From a virus: DNA of 23,740 bases. The notes under the pieces are model-generated. The model made no database searches and was not told the DNA's origin. It saw only the letters and a list, made by a program, of their open reading frames with translations. Location of the stretch: positions 1 through 23,740 of IMG/VR virus record IMGVR_UViG_3300027852_000168. One strand, written 5' to 3'. The position numbers were made by a program, and so were the translations under genes. Of the stretch, positions 1 to 5,979 are shown in pieces (position 1 is the stretch's first letter; every line of letters begins with the position of its first letter).

Positions 1-156
1 CGCTCCGCATACTTCGCCGGGTTCAATCCCGAGAACCATTCTGGCATTCTTTTTCGTTGTTTGCTTGTGGTGCCACGTCCATTCACCACACCAGATGCAG
101 CGCTGATCCTGTTCGTGCCACCGATTTAGGCCGATGCGGGTTTTGCTTAACGTCAT
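1..156 (-). CDS. Partial small protein with a Cys-x2-Cys motif (3' end outside window)
   Basis: Reading leftward from the ATG at 156, an open frame of 52 codons runs off the left edge. The visible part begins MTLSKTRIGLNRW and contains a C-x-W-C-G pair followed by Trp/His-rich residues (EWTWHHK), which suggests a zinc-binding protein, possibly of HNH type; too little is present to decide. Its start overlaps the stop of the upstream gene (153-359) by ATGA, the same coupling used throughout this leftward operon, and this is the main support for it being real. No function is assigned. Confidence 0.5.
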   Translation of the reverse strand, partial: MTLSKTRIGLNRWHEQDQRCIWCGEWTWHHKQTTKKNARMVLGIEPGEVCGA

Positions 157-359
157 TGGGCCATCCCCCCCACATCCATCGCGGTGATTTCAGGCACCGT
201 CAGCACAACGTAGAACATCACGCAGATGCAGAGCAAACAGCCAACGTCGCTAAGCAGTTCGCGCAGGCCAATGCGGTTGCGCGCCCCGGAACATGCGGCG
301 CAATGGTCGCAACCGGGCCGGGCGGAGTGCCATTTGCATCTGGCGCATAGGCGGTTCAT
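153..359 (-). CDS. Small Cys-rich protein with one membrane segment
   Basis: A 68-residue protein. The N-terminal third holds C-x2-C (CARC) and C-x2-C-x2-C (CDHCAAC) groups that could bind zinc. A hydrophobic stretch at about residues 38-55 (GCLLCICVMFYVVLTV) is a plausible single transmembrane helix. It overlaps the upstream 41-residue gene by ATGA (356-359) and the downstream partial gene by ATGA (153-156). No family is recognised. A membrane-anchored zinc ribbon in the early operon of a phage would fit an accessory host-interaction role, but that is inference only. Confidence 0.55.
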   Translation of the reverse strand: MNRLCARCKWHSARPGCDHCAACSGARNRIGLRELLSDVGCLLCICVMFYVVLTVPEITAMDVGGMAQ

Positions 360-481
360 AGCCAGGCCCCCGTAGCCCCATACATGAATCCAACGGTCAC
401 CCAGAAAATCAGGTCATCACCGAGCATATCGCGATAGGTCATGCGCGGCTTGATGTTTCGGATTGCTTGTTCATTTGTCAT
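356..481 (-). CDS. 41-residue hypothetical protein
   Basis: The protein begins MTNEQAIRNIKPRMTYRDM and ends in a short hydrophobic stretch (LIFWVTVGFMYGATGAWL) that could be a membrane helix. A good ribosome site (AAAGGGAAA) lies just upstream of the ATG at 481, inside the 3' end of the LRR-like gene, which it overlaps by 11 bp. Its stop overlaps the next start by ATGA. The position in an unbroken chain of coupled genes and the strong ribosome site support it despite its size. Function unknown. Confidence 0.55.
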   Translation of the reverse strand: MTNEQAIRNIKPRMTYRDMLGDDLIFWVTVGFMYGATGAWL

Positions 482-995
482 GTTTTTCCCTTTCGTTTTG
501 CTCTACCGCCGCGACGAATGCAGCGCCGCGCTCCCTATTCAGATACCAATTCGCGCCCCAGTGGGCTATCGCCTCGGCTGCGGTGAAGGTCCGGCACCCG
601 GCGTAGTAGCGACCATGGGCCTCAAGTAGCACATAGCCGCGTTTGTCGCGGTAGAGGGCGGGAAGTAGGGCGCAGTTCTGGACATTCACCCTCTTGCACC
701 CCTCGGGGATGGTGAGCGTGGTCAGGGTGGCGCAGTTGTAGACCTCCACCCACTCGCACCCCTTTGGGGTGGTTAGCGAGGTCAGAGCGGGGCATTTATA
801 GACATCCACCTGCTTGCACCCCTTCGGGACGGTGAGCGAGGTGAGCGCGGGGCAGTTATAGACCTCCACCCGCCTGCAACCCTTCGGGATGGTGAGCGAT
901 GTTAGCGCGAGGCAGTTGACGGCACTCACCACCTCACACCCTTCCTGCGCGGCATATGCCCCAACGGTATCTTTCGGAACGCAGCGGAGTGTCAT
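471..995 (-). CDS. LRR-like 20-residue repeat protein, copy 1
   Basis: A 174-residue protein with four full repeats and one terminal partial repeat of a 20-residue unit, consensus G-C-x-x-V-x-x-x-N-C-x-A-L-T-S-L-T-x-P-(K/N), at about residues 19-115. Regular Leu/Val spacing suggests a short solenoid of leucine-rich-repeat type. The C-terminal domain (about residues 117-174) contains GYVLLEAHGRYYAGCR and AIAHWGA, and is nearly the same as in the second copy at 4362-4940. The start at 995 overlaps the upstream gene by ATGA. The role is unknown; solenoid proteins usually bind other proteins, so a host-factor or anti-defence function is possible but unproven. The gene is bracketed by the same junction sequence as its paralogue. 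Confidence 0.8.
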   Translation of the reverse strand: MTLRCVPKDTVGAYAAQEGCEVVSAVNCLALTSLTIPKGCRRVEVYNCPALTSLTVPKGCKQVDVYKCPALTSLTTPKGCEWVEVYNCATLTTLTIPEGCKRVNVQNCALLPALYRDKRGYVLLEAHGRYYAGCRTFTAAEAIAHWGANWYLNRERGAAFVAAVEQNEREKHDK

Positions 996-1267
996 GTTCT
1001 TTCCCTCTCTGCCCTATCCAAATTATCGGCGTGTCTCGCCAGCGTGTTGGCCGTGACCATGGTTGCCGCCGCAGTCGCTTGTGGGTGGTTGACCACGGCG
1101 TCGGCAAACGCCACCAGCGCCACCCCATAGGGCAGCGTAGGGACCACATCCTTGATCATAGCAAGCGCGATTGCGATCTGCTCCAAGCGGTCCTTTTCTT
1201 CGGCCCGGCGCTTCTTTTCTGACCGAGTGATATTGTCGGCCCCAAACGGGTTTTTCATGCGTTTCAT
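992..1267 (-). CDS. 91-residue hypothetical protein
   Basis: The N-terminus is very basic and charged (SEKKRRAEEKDRLEQ, about residues 16-30) and is followed by an Ala/Val-rich helical region at about residues 31-80. No family is recognised. The C-terminus reads AERERT because the Shine-Dalgarno sequence of the following LRR-like gene (GAGAGGGAAAGA) lies in its last codons. ATGA overlaps at both ends (992-995 and 1264-1267) place it firmly in the operon. A second ATG three codons in (1258) is an alternative start. Confidence 0.6.
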   Translation of the reverse strand: MKRMKNPFGADNITRSEKKRRAEEKDRLEQIAIALAMIKDVVPTLPYGVALVAFADAVVNHPQATAAATMVTANTLARHADNLDRAERERT

Positions 1268-1599
1268 TTTCTATCCACCACTGTTGATCTGGCCCATGCG
1301 GTTGCTTCCAGAACCTTCGAAGGCCTGCGCCATGAACGCCGCCCCCCGCGTTCAGAATTGTCTTGATCGCGCCAATACATGCATAATCGTGTGATCAAAA
1401 ACCAAACCTTTGCTTTTTTCGCAAGCTTGCGCTCATTGCGGTTGATCATCATCAAATCATAAAGGACTTGGCCGCGCAGGGATCGGCGCTTATTGAATTG
1501 AATGCGGCAAGTTGCAGAGCAATATTCTGCATCCCTGCGCACGGGCTGAAATTCAGCGCCACAATCAACGCAACACCTTGTTCGGTGGTCATGTGCCAT
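1264..1599 (-). CDS. Small zinc-ribbon protein
   Basis: A 111-residue protein. The first 40 residues hold a clear zinc-binding knuckle, C10-x2-C13 ... Y-C27-x3-C31-R, followed by a basic NKRRS stretch. This layout is common in small phage and bacterial proteins that bind nucleic acid. The remainder is rich in Arg, Trp and Lys (KLAKKAKVW, GGRRSWRRP), in keeping with DNA or RNA contact. It overlaps the LexA-like gene upstream by 11 bp and the next gene by ATGA. Specific function unknown. Confidence 0.65.
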   Translation of the reverse strand: MAHDHRTRCCVDCGAEFQPVRRDAEYCSATCRIQFNKRRSLRGQVLYDLMMINRNERKLAKKAKVWFLITRLCMYWRDQDNSERGGRRSWRRPSKVLEATAWARSTVVDRK

Positions 1600-2050
1600 T
1601 CTTTGGACCCCGCAGCCTGGGCGTCACCCCACGCGCAAAAATAAAGTTTCTTTTTGGCTTTAGGCCTGTCGGCATCAAAAGGACTATGCTGCGCGGTTGC
1701 CCCTTCTCACGGCGCTTTAGAACCTTCTTGCGCACCAGTGAACTAACAGTGGCGAAGGCTTCGCTTTTGCTATACAAGCCACACCCATCACAAATTTCCT
1801 GATAGGTCGGGGAAAGCTGATGCCGCGCAATGTAAAGTTCAATAAATTGATGAACCTTGGCCTGATTTTTGGTAAGCCCTTGGATTATTGGTTTTGGTGA
1901 ATGGTGCAGCATTTCTGCCCATATAGCCCTGATTATTCTTTTGTCTCTGGGTGGCGTTCCGGATGCCATGCTAGACAAAAGAGGATATGCAGCTTCAACC
2001 ATTTGATCGGTTGGGTTAATGGGTAAGGCGCGATGCGTTGCATCTTTCAT
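1589..2050 (-). CDS. LexA-type winged-helix DNA-binding protein without protease domain
   Basis: A 153-residue protein. Residues about 59-125 match the N-terminal LexA DNA-binding domain: LTKNQAKVHQFIELYI corresponds to LexA helix 1, SPTYQEICDGCGL to the helix-turn-helix entry, and AFATVSSLVRKKVLKRREKG to the recognition helix and wing. The S24 protease domain (Ser/Lys dyad, Ala-Gly cleavage site) is absent, so self-cleavage on DNA damage is not expected. Residues 1-55 are of unknown type. It probably acts as a transcription regulator of phage or SOS-type operators (inference). The start at 2050 overlaps the upstream gene by ATGA and is preceded by GGGGAAGGGAA. Confidence 0.8.
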   Translation of the reverse strand: MKDATHRALPINPTDQMVEAAYPLLSSMASGTPPRDKRIIRAIWAEMLHHSPKPIIQGLTKNQAKVHQFIELYIARHQLSPTYQEICDGCGLYSKSEAFATVSSLVRKKVLKRREKGQPRSIVLLMPTGLKPKRNFIFARGVTPRLRGPKNGT

Positions 2051-2358
2051 TTCCCTTCCCCCGTTGTGAATCCACCATCGCCCGCGCCTTCATCCCCCTG
2101 CTCGTTTGGCATGTCGCCATCATCTATGGGGTAAAATTCAGGCGGCGGCGGCTCTTTCCTTGGTGCGCGTGGCAAGCGATGATGCTTTTTGGCTTGGTTG
2201 TCATTGGGATTAGAAACCATATGAGCCTGACGGGTGGTCAGGTTGTGTATGGTAACAAGATGCTGCTGAATTTGCCGACCTGGTTTCAGTCTGACGCTAC
2301 AATAAGGGCATTCAATCATGCCGCGTGGAAAGTTCGCACGGTGGGTTTCGCACTTCAT
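2047..2358 (-). CDS. C2H2 zinc-finger protein with acidic C-terminal tail
   Basis: A 103-residue protein. Residues 17-38 form a C-x2-C-x12-H-x4-H finger (CPYCSVRL ... QQHLVTIH). A Lys/Arg/Pro-rich linker (about 55-75) is followed by an acidic tail containing GDMPNEQGD and GDGGFTTG. That tail is almost the same as the tail of the RecA-fold ATPase just upstream (see findings). The finger suggests nucleic-acid or protein binding, and the shared tail suggests a shared partner or a copied 3' end. It overlaps its neighbours by ATGA on both sides (2355-2358 and 2047-2050). Confidence 0.7.
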   Translation of the reverse strand: MKCETHRANFPRGMIECPYCSVRLKPGRQIQQHLVTIHNLTTRQAHMVSNPNDNQAKKHHRLPRAPRKEPPPPEFYPIDDGDMPNEQGDEGAGDGGFTTGEGK

Positions 2359-3341
2359 GTTCGCCCCCCCGTTGTAAAGCTGCCATCGCCCGTGTCATCG
2401 CCCCTCTGGTCGTTTGGCATGTCGCCAAATTCACCAACACCGGGGCGGGTTTTGTCCTCTGCATCTGCGGCTATATTCTTCAGCCTTTCAAGGTGCTTTT
2501 GCATTTCGGCGCGGCGTGGTGTGACCGCCTTTATATCGCCATCAGGGCCAGCCTTTTTCCATTCCTCTTTCCATGCGGCTTTCAGACTTTCGCTGCCCGC
2601 ATAGGCTTCACTTTCCAGCCGGGTCATGGCTTCAATAAGATCCATGTTTGGTTTTTCATGCAGGTCAACATCAGACGCAAGGCGCTGGCCGTGTTCCTTT
2701 GTGATCAAAACACCATCATCCACAATCCCAATCAGCGGCTTAGGCACCTTAATCACTTTCGTCGTGTGATCCGGTCGAAGTTCAACCGATAGGTCCATTC
2801 TGTAGGGCAGGTCTTTGTCACATTCCGGCTTCATAATTTCCTTGGCCGGTTTGCTTGTCATATCAACAATTCGGTTTAGGCGGATGGTAACGATAACATG
2901 GGCATGGCTTGAACTGATCGCGGAATAGAAGCGTTTCCGGCCTGCCTTGGGCTTGATCCATTTATTCCGGCTAACCCCGCGCCCTGTCAGGCGGGCTTCC
3001 TCTTTGTCAGCAAATTCAAGGAATCCTTCATGTTCATGGCTGGCCGTGTCGATGATAACGGCGTCGGCACCATAGGCAACGGCGGATCTGAACGCATCAA
3101 GGAACCTGTCTGACGTGTAGGGTTCAACCATATCAATCCGCTTGAAACCGCCTATATCCGGATCATCGGCATAGATATTTGCGCGCCCGCCTTCGCTGTC
3201 GATAACGACTATTTCCCCGTCAGGACCAACAAGGCCGCGCGCGAACAGAAGGGCGGAATAGGTTTTGCCTGACCCTGAACCACCAATAAATGCGGCGGTG
3301 ATCGGTGCGCTTTCGCGCTTGGCGTCTATAACTTCAAACAT
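2355..3341 (-). CDS. RecA-fold ATPase, AAA_24/Sak4-like (recombination)
   Basis: A 328-residue protein from the ATG at 3341, which has a proper ribosome site (AAAGAGGAA) and leaves a 16-bp gap after the exonuclease stop. The longer frame starting at 3527 would lie inside the exonuclease gene and was not chosen. The Walker A motif is GGSGSGKT (residues 20-27), a VVIDSEGGRA strand follows at 46-55, Walker B is AVIIDTA with D98, and a sensor-like strand HVIVTIRLNR lies further on. This arrangement fits phage AAA_24 ATPases, including Sak4-type single-strand annealing proteins. Next to a RecE-like exonuclease it probably anneals or loads processed DNA ends. The C-terminus carries an acidic tail (GDMPNDQRGDDTGDG) shared with the next gene. 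Confidence 0.8.
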   Translation of the reverse strand: MFEVIDAKRESAPITAAFIGGSGSGKTYSALLFARGLVGPDGEIVVIDSEGGRANIYADDPDIGGFKRIDMVEPYTSDRFLDAFRSAVAYGADAVIIDTASHEHEGFLEFADKEEARLTGRGVSRNKWIKPKAGRKRFYSAISSSHAHVIVTIRLNRIVDMTSKPAKEIMKPECDKDLPYRMDLSVELRPDHTTKVIKVPKPLIGIVDDGVLITKEHGQRLASDVDLHEKPNMDLIEAMTRLESEAYAGSESLKAAWKEEWKKAGPDGDIKAVTPRRAEMQKHLERLKNIAADAEDKTRPGVGEFGDMPNDQRGDDTGDGSFTTGGRT

Positions 3342-3357
3342 GTTTATTCCTCTTTTC

Positions 3358-4365
3358 CTATGATTCCCAATCAAAGATTGATCGCGCCGCGCCCAATTCT
3401 TCATCAGTGAATGATTTCCAGTGTGTAGGTCTGACCCACATTTCGCCAGGTTCAAATTCGGCCATATGTTCGGCGAAAATGCAGGTTGCATAATCCACCC
3501 CTCTTTGCGCCGATTTCCAATATTCATTGTCTGGCTGACCGTCGCGGCTGTTCCTTACAAACTGGCGCGGGATCACATTTGGCACCCCGTCTTTTTCCAG
3601 GTAAATATACCAGTGCGCAAAGTGGCTTTCAGCGCCATCCTTGATTTCAGACAATATTTCTTCAAATTCTTCTATTTTGTTAGCAGAATCAGCGTGAAAC
3701 TGGATATTGACCTTCCCCCCGTCGATGGCAGCGCGCATATGGTCAATCCCCGTGCGATACCACACCGCGCTAATGTGATAGCGAAGGTTGCCGGTCGCGT
3801 AGGCGATGCAGGTTCCAAGGTCTTTATCCATTTGGTTCGCAAAGGTTTTCAGATCAAAGGCCATGTCGCCCTTCAAGGCATCAAGCCGGATTTTGCAGCG
3901 GTGGCCGCTTTCGTGTGTCCAGATATAGGTAACCTCGGGGATTGAACCGTTGATCATTTCTGTCACGCCTGACCGGCGACAAGCCTCAATAATTGATGCG
4001 AGCGTTCGGTTTTCATCCGCTGTTATAATCTCTGCACCATCATCAAGCCGGGTCTGTCGCCACGCCTTGCCTTCTTTGGTGGCGAATGACATGCCTTCCG
4101 GCTTCGCGACAAAAATCTTGTCGGTGTTTTCCAGAACAACTTCATGGATCAGCGTCCCAAGTTGTTTGGCGGGGGTGCTTTTGCTGGGGGTCCGGTTTGG
4201 ATTTAGGTGGCTGTTAACCCAATATTTTAGCGGGCTGATCAGCAGGTTTTTCAGGTCAGAAGACCCAAGCGCCGGGTCGGCCAAATACGCTTCAAGCGAA
4301 AGGCCCAAATGGATTCCGTCAGGCAGTAATTCATCCCTTTTTTCGGTTGTGGATTCGTCGGTCAT
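3358..4365 (-). CDS. RecE-like PD-(D/E)XK exonuclease
   Basis: A 335-residue protein from the ATG at 4365 (ribosome site AAAGGGAAAGA; ATGA overlap with the LRR-like gene). The in-frame upstream ATG at 4482 would add 39 residues read from inside the LRR-like gene and is unlikely. Family features of the exodeoxyribonuclease VIII C-terminal type (PF12684-like) are an early YWVNSHLNP segment, KQLGTLIHEVVLE with H74 at about 66-79, and the catalytic pair R-L-D162 ... F-D171-L-K173-T. It should degrade duplex ends to expose single strands for the annealing or ATPase protein encoded just downstream. The terminal part (Trp-rich, DWES) looks complete. Confidence 0.82.
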   Translation of the reverse strand: MTDESTTEKRDELLPDGIHLGLSLEAYLADPALGSSDLKNLLISPLKYWVNSHLNPNRTPSKSTPAKQLGTLIHEVVLENTDKIFVAKPEGMSFATKEGKAWRQTRLDDGAEIITADENRTLASIIEACRRSGVTEMINGSIPEVTYIWTHESGHRCKIRLDALKGDMAFDLKTFANQMDKDLGTCIAYATGNLRYHISAVWYRTGIDHMRAAIDGGKVNIQFHADSANKIEEFEEILSEIKDGAESHFAHWYIYLEKDGVPNVIPRQFVRNSRDGQPDNEYWKSAQRGVDYATCIFAEHMAEFEPGEMWVRPTHWKSFTDEELGAARSIFDWES

Positions 4366-4940
4366 GTTCTTTCCCTTTCGTTTTTCCGGACCGCCTCGAC
4401 AAACGCAGCGCCGCGCTCCTGATCCGGATAGCACTTCGCGCCCCAATGGCGGATGGCCTGCTTTGCGGTGAATGCCCGGCACCCGGCGTAGTAGCGACCA
4501 TGGGCCTCAAGTAGCACATAGCCTCGATTGTCGCGGTAGAGGCAGGGGAGGTTGGGGCAGCTATAGACATTCACCGTCTTGCAACCATTCGAGATGGCGA
4601 TTGAAGTCAGAAAGGCGCAGTCATAGACATTCACCACCTCGCACCCCTTCGAGACGGTGAGCGATGTTAGCGCGGGGCAGTTGATGGCATCCACCACCTC
4701 GCAACCATTCGGGACGGTGAGCGAGGCAAGCGCGGGGCAGTTGATGGCATCCACCACCTCGCAACCATTCGGGACGGTGAGCGAGGCAAGCAAGGGGCAG
4801 TTGTAGGACTCCACCCACTTGCACCCCTCGGGGAGGGTTAGCGAGGTGAGCTTGGGGCAGCTAATGGCATTCACCCTTTTGCACCCTTCCGGCGCGATAT
4901 AGGCACCAACGGTATCTTCCGGAACGCAGTGGACAATCAT
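4362..4940 (-). CDS. LRR-like 20-residue repeat protein, copy 2
   Basis: A 192-residue paralogue of the protein at 471-995. It has five full 20-residue units plus a terminal one (about residues 19-135), of the form G-C-x-V-V-x-x-x-x-C-P-A-L-T-S-L-T-V-x-x, then the shared C-terminal domain (GYVLLEAHGRYYAGCR, AIRHWGA). The central units include two 60-bp DNA copies that differ at only two bases, so unit number has changed recently. The start at 4940 is preceded by GAAAGGGAAAGAG and overlaps the upstream gene by ATGA; the stop overlaps the exonuclease start by ATGA. Function unknown; a protein-binding solenoid is the likely fold. Confidence 0.8.
   Translation of the reverse strand: MIVHCVPEDTVGAYIAPEGCKRVNAISCPKLTSLTLPEGCKWVESYNCPLLASLTVPNGCEVVDAINCPALASLTVPNGCEVVDAINCPALTSLTVSKGCEVVNVYDCAFLTSIAISNGCKTVNVYSCPNLPCLYRDNRGYVLLEAHGRYYAGCRAFTAKQAIRHWGAKCYPDQERGAAFVEAVRKNERERT
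4561..4880. repeat. In-frame 60-bp tandem repeats coding 20-residue LRR-like units
   Basis: The DNA is periodic at 60 bp over about five units. The units at 4681-4740 and 4741-4800 are identical except for a CG-to-AA change near the end. The period equals exactly 20 codons, so gain or loss of a unit keeps the reading frame. A more diverged version of the same array lies at about 680-930 in the paralogue. Confidence 0.85.
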
Positions 4941-5155
4941 GCTCTTTCCCTTTCATCTTGCGCGGGCATATGGGCGATGATGCTGCGAACGCGCAGCCAC
5001 GCTTGGGCCTTCTTTTGCGCATCGGAAATGTTGCCCGCATGTTCAATGACGCGCTTGCCACACACAACGCAGGCTTGGCCCTCAATGTGCTTGATGGACA
5101 ACCTGTCACGGCATTTCAGCGCCCAAGCGTTGTTCACATTCACGTCGATTTTCAT
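4937..5155 (-). CDS. 72-residue hypothetical protein with C-x2-C motif
   Basis: The protein begins MKIDVNVNNAWALKCRDRL and contains CVVCGKRVIEH at about residues 29-39, a possible half zinc site. The C-terminal half is helical and charged. The last residues (DERERA) are read from the ribosome site of the next gene. It overlaps both neighbours by ATGA and is preceded by GAAGGTG. No family is recognised. Confidence 0.6.
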   Translation of the reverse strand: MKIDVNVNNAWALKCRDRLSIKHIEGQACVVCGKRVIEHAGNISDAQKKAQAWLRVRSIIAHMPAQDERERA

Positions 5156-5433
5156 GCTTCACCTTCCTGATCCGCCATCAAGGCCCGAATCGTCGGGATC
5201 AGCGCGGCCCGGCGTTCATCGTCAAGCTGCCCAAAGGTTGTGAGGATTTCGGCGTCAACGTCATTTAGGAAAAACGGTGTAATTTCGGTTTCGTGATCAT
5301 CACCACTGTAGGTCCTTGAGAGAAAAGACAGTGTCACGCTGTTTTTCGTCCGGTCAAACTTAGAGGTCGAGCTGAATTGCAGCCCCCCTCTTTCCATATT
5401 TCTGTGGGGGAAAATCGAGAGTTCGGTTGACAT
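5152..5433 (-). CDS. 93-residue hypothetical protein
   Basis: A soluble-looking protein with no membrane segment and no clear motif. The N-terminal half is polar and beta-rich (SVTLSFLSRTY) and the C-terminal half is helical and acidic (DDERRAALIPTIRALMADQEGEA). The ATG at 5433 has a weak ribosome site (GAAAGG) and follows a 27-bp gap after the promoter-proximal gene; the stop overlaps the next start by ATGA. Function unknown. Confidence 0.6.
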   Translation of the reverse strand: MSTELSIFPHRNMERGGLQFSSTSKFDRTKNSVTLSFLSRTYSGDDHETEITPFFLNDVDAEILTTFGQLDDERRAALIPTIRALMADQEGEA

Positions 5434-5460
5434 GTTAAATACCTTTCTATTGGCCGTTGT

Positions 5461-5682
5461 TCAGGAAAATTCCAGATCATCAGTGTGTTTCATCATTTCG
5501 TTTATCAGCTCTTTCGGCAAAACCTTCGGGTCTACGTCAAAGCCCATGATCTGAACTTGCTCAACCTCAACATCAACCACCTCATTCCAAGTCGGTGAGC
5601 GGGGAACGCCATAGTCACAACGCTCCAGCCCCCCGCGAAATGTTATTTCCAAGTCTTCGTTTTCGTATGTTGCGGTTACCAT
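5461..5682 (-). CDS. 73-residue hypothetical protein, first gene of the leftward operon
   Basis: The start was set at the ATG at 5682 because AAAAGGAAA lies directly upstream; an in-frame ATG at 5742 would add 20 residues running into the control region. The protein is acidic, begins MVTATYENEDLEITFRGG, and probably folds as a beta-rich domain followed by a helical tail (PKELINEMMKHTDDLEFS). No family is recognised. Its position directly beside the divergent control region suggests early expression. Confidence 0.55.
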   Translation of the reverse strand: MVTATYENEDLEITFRGGLERCDYGVPRSPTWNEVVDVEVEQVQIMGFDVDPKVLPKELINEMMKHTDDLEFS

Positions 5683-5761
5683 TTTTTTTCCTTTTCCCGG
5701 CGTTTGTGGTTTACATCTAATTTCACAAACCCAAGTTTGCAACTAAAAAAATGTCTTGTAA

Positions 5762-5787
5762 GTATCTTTTTGATAAAATAAAGATAC
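5762..5787. promoter_or_regulatory. Inverted-repeat operator candidate in the divergent control region
   Basis: Perfect 8-bp arms GTATCTTT (5762-5769) and AAAGATAC (5780-5787) flank a 10-bp AT-rich spacer. The site lies between the divergent genes starting at 5682 (leftward) and 5815 (rightward). It is about 28 bp upstream of a gene for an Arc-like ribbon-helix-helix protein, and such proteins usually bind inverted repeats at their own promoter. Promoter boxes are not clear enough to place, although TTGTAA at 5756-5761 and the AT-rich spacer could contribute to one. Confidence 0.5.
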
Positions 5788-5814
5788 CATATAGGGTGCA
5801 AAGGACTGGAGAAA

Positions 5815-5979
5815 ATGACAAAACACAACGACAAATCTACTATGACCTTGCGGCTTCCGAAAGATTTGGATGTTTGGCTTGTCGAAGAAGCATATAAATT
5901 CGGAATTGCGAAAAATGCAATGATCGTGATGTATCTTCAAAAGGCCAGAACCAACACATCGGAAACAGCCGATGGCTAA
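5815..5979 (+). CDS. Arc-like ribbon-helix-helix DNA-binding protein
   Basis: A 54-residue protein, close in size to P22 Arc. The ribbon strand is at about residues 8-15 (STMTLRLP), helix A at 17-29 (DLDVWLVEEAYKF) and helix B at 33-45 (KNAMIVMYLQKA), the standard order of the MetJ/Arc fold. The ATG at 5815 is preceded by GGACTGGAGAA. It is the first gene of the rightward operon and overlaps the next gene by 8 bp (start inside GATGGCTAA). It probably represses or times the divergent promoters through the inverted repeat just upstream (inference). Confidence 0.75.
   Translation: MTKHNDKSTMTLRLPKDLDVWLVEEAYKFGIAKNAMIVMYLQKARTNTSETADG

Noticed and set aside
2038-2604. Rightward 188-codon frame opposite the zinc-finger gene and the ATPase 3' end
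   Set aside because: It is antisense to two genes with clear domains and ATGA coupling; its apparent length comes from codon bias of the real strand.
3342-3527. Upstream extension of the RecA-fold ATPase to an ATG at 3527
   Set aside because: It would overlap the exonuclease gene by about 170 bp and lacks a ribosome site, whereas the ATG at 3341 has GAGGAA and begins the conserved domain.
4561-4880. Regular 60-bp repeats resembling a CRISPR array
   Set aside because: The period is exactly 20 codons in an open frame with a clear LRR-like consensus, there are no unrelated spacers, and a paralogue codes the same repeats.
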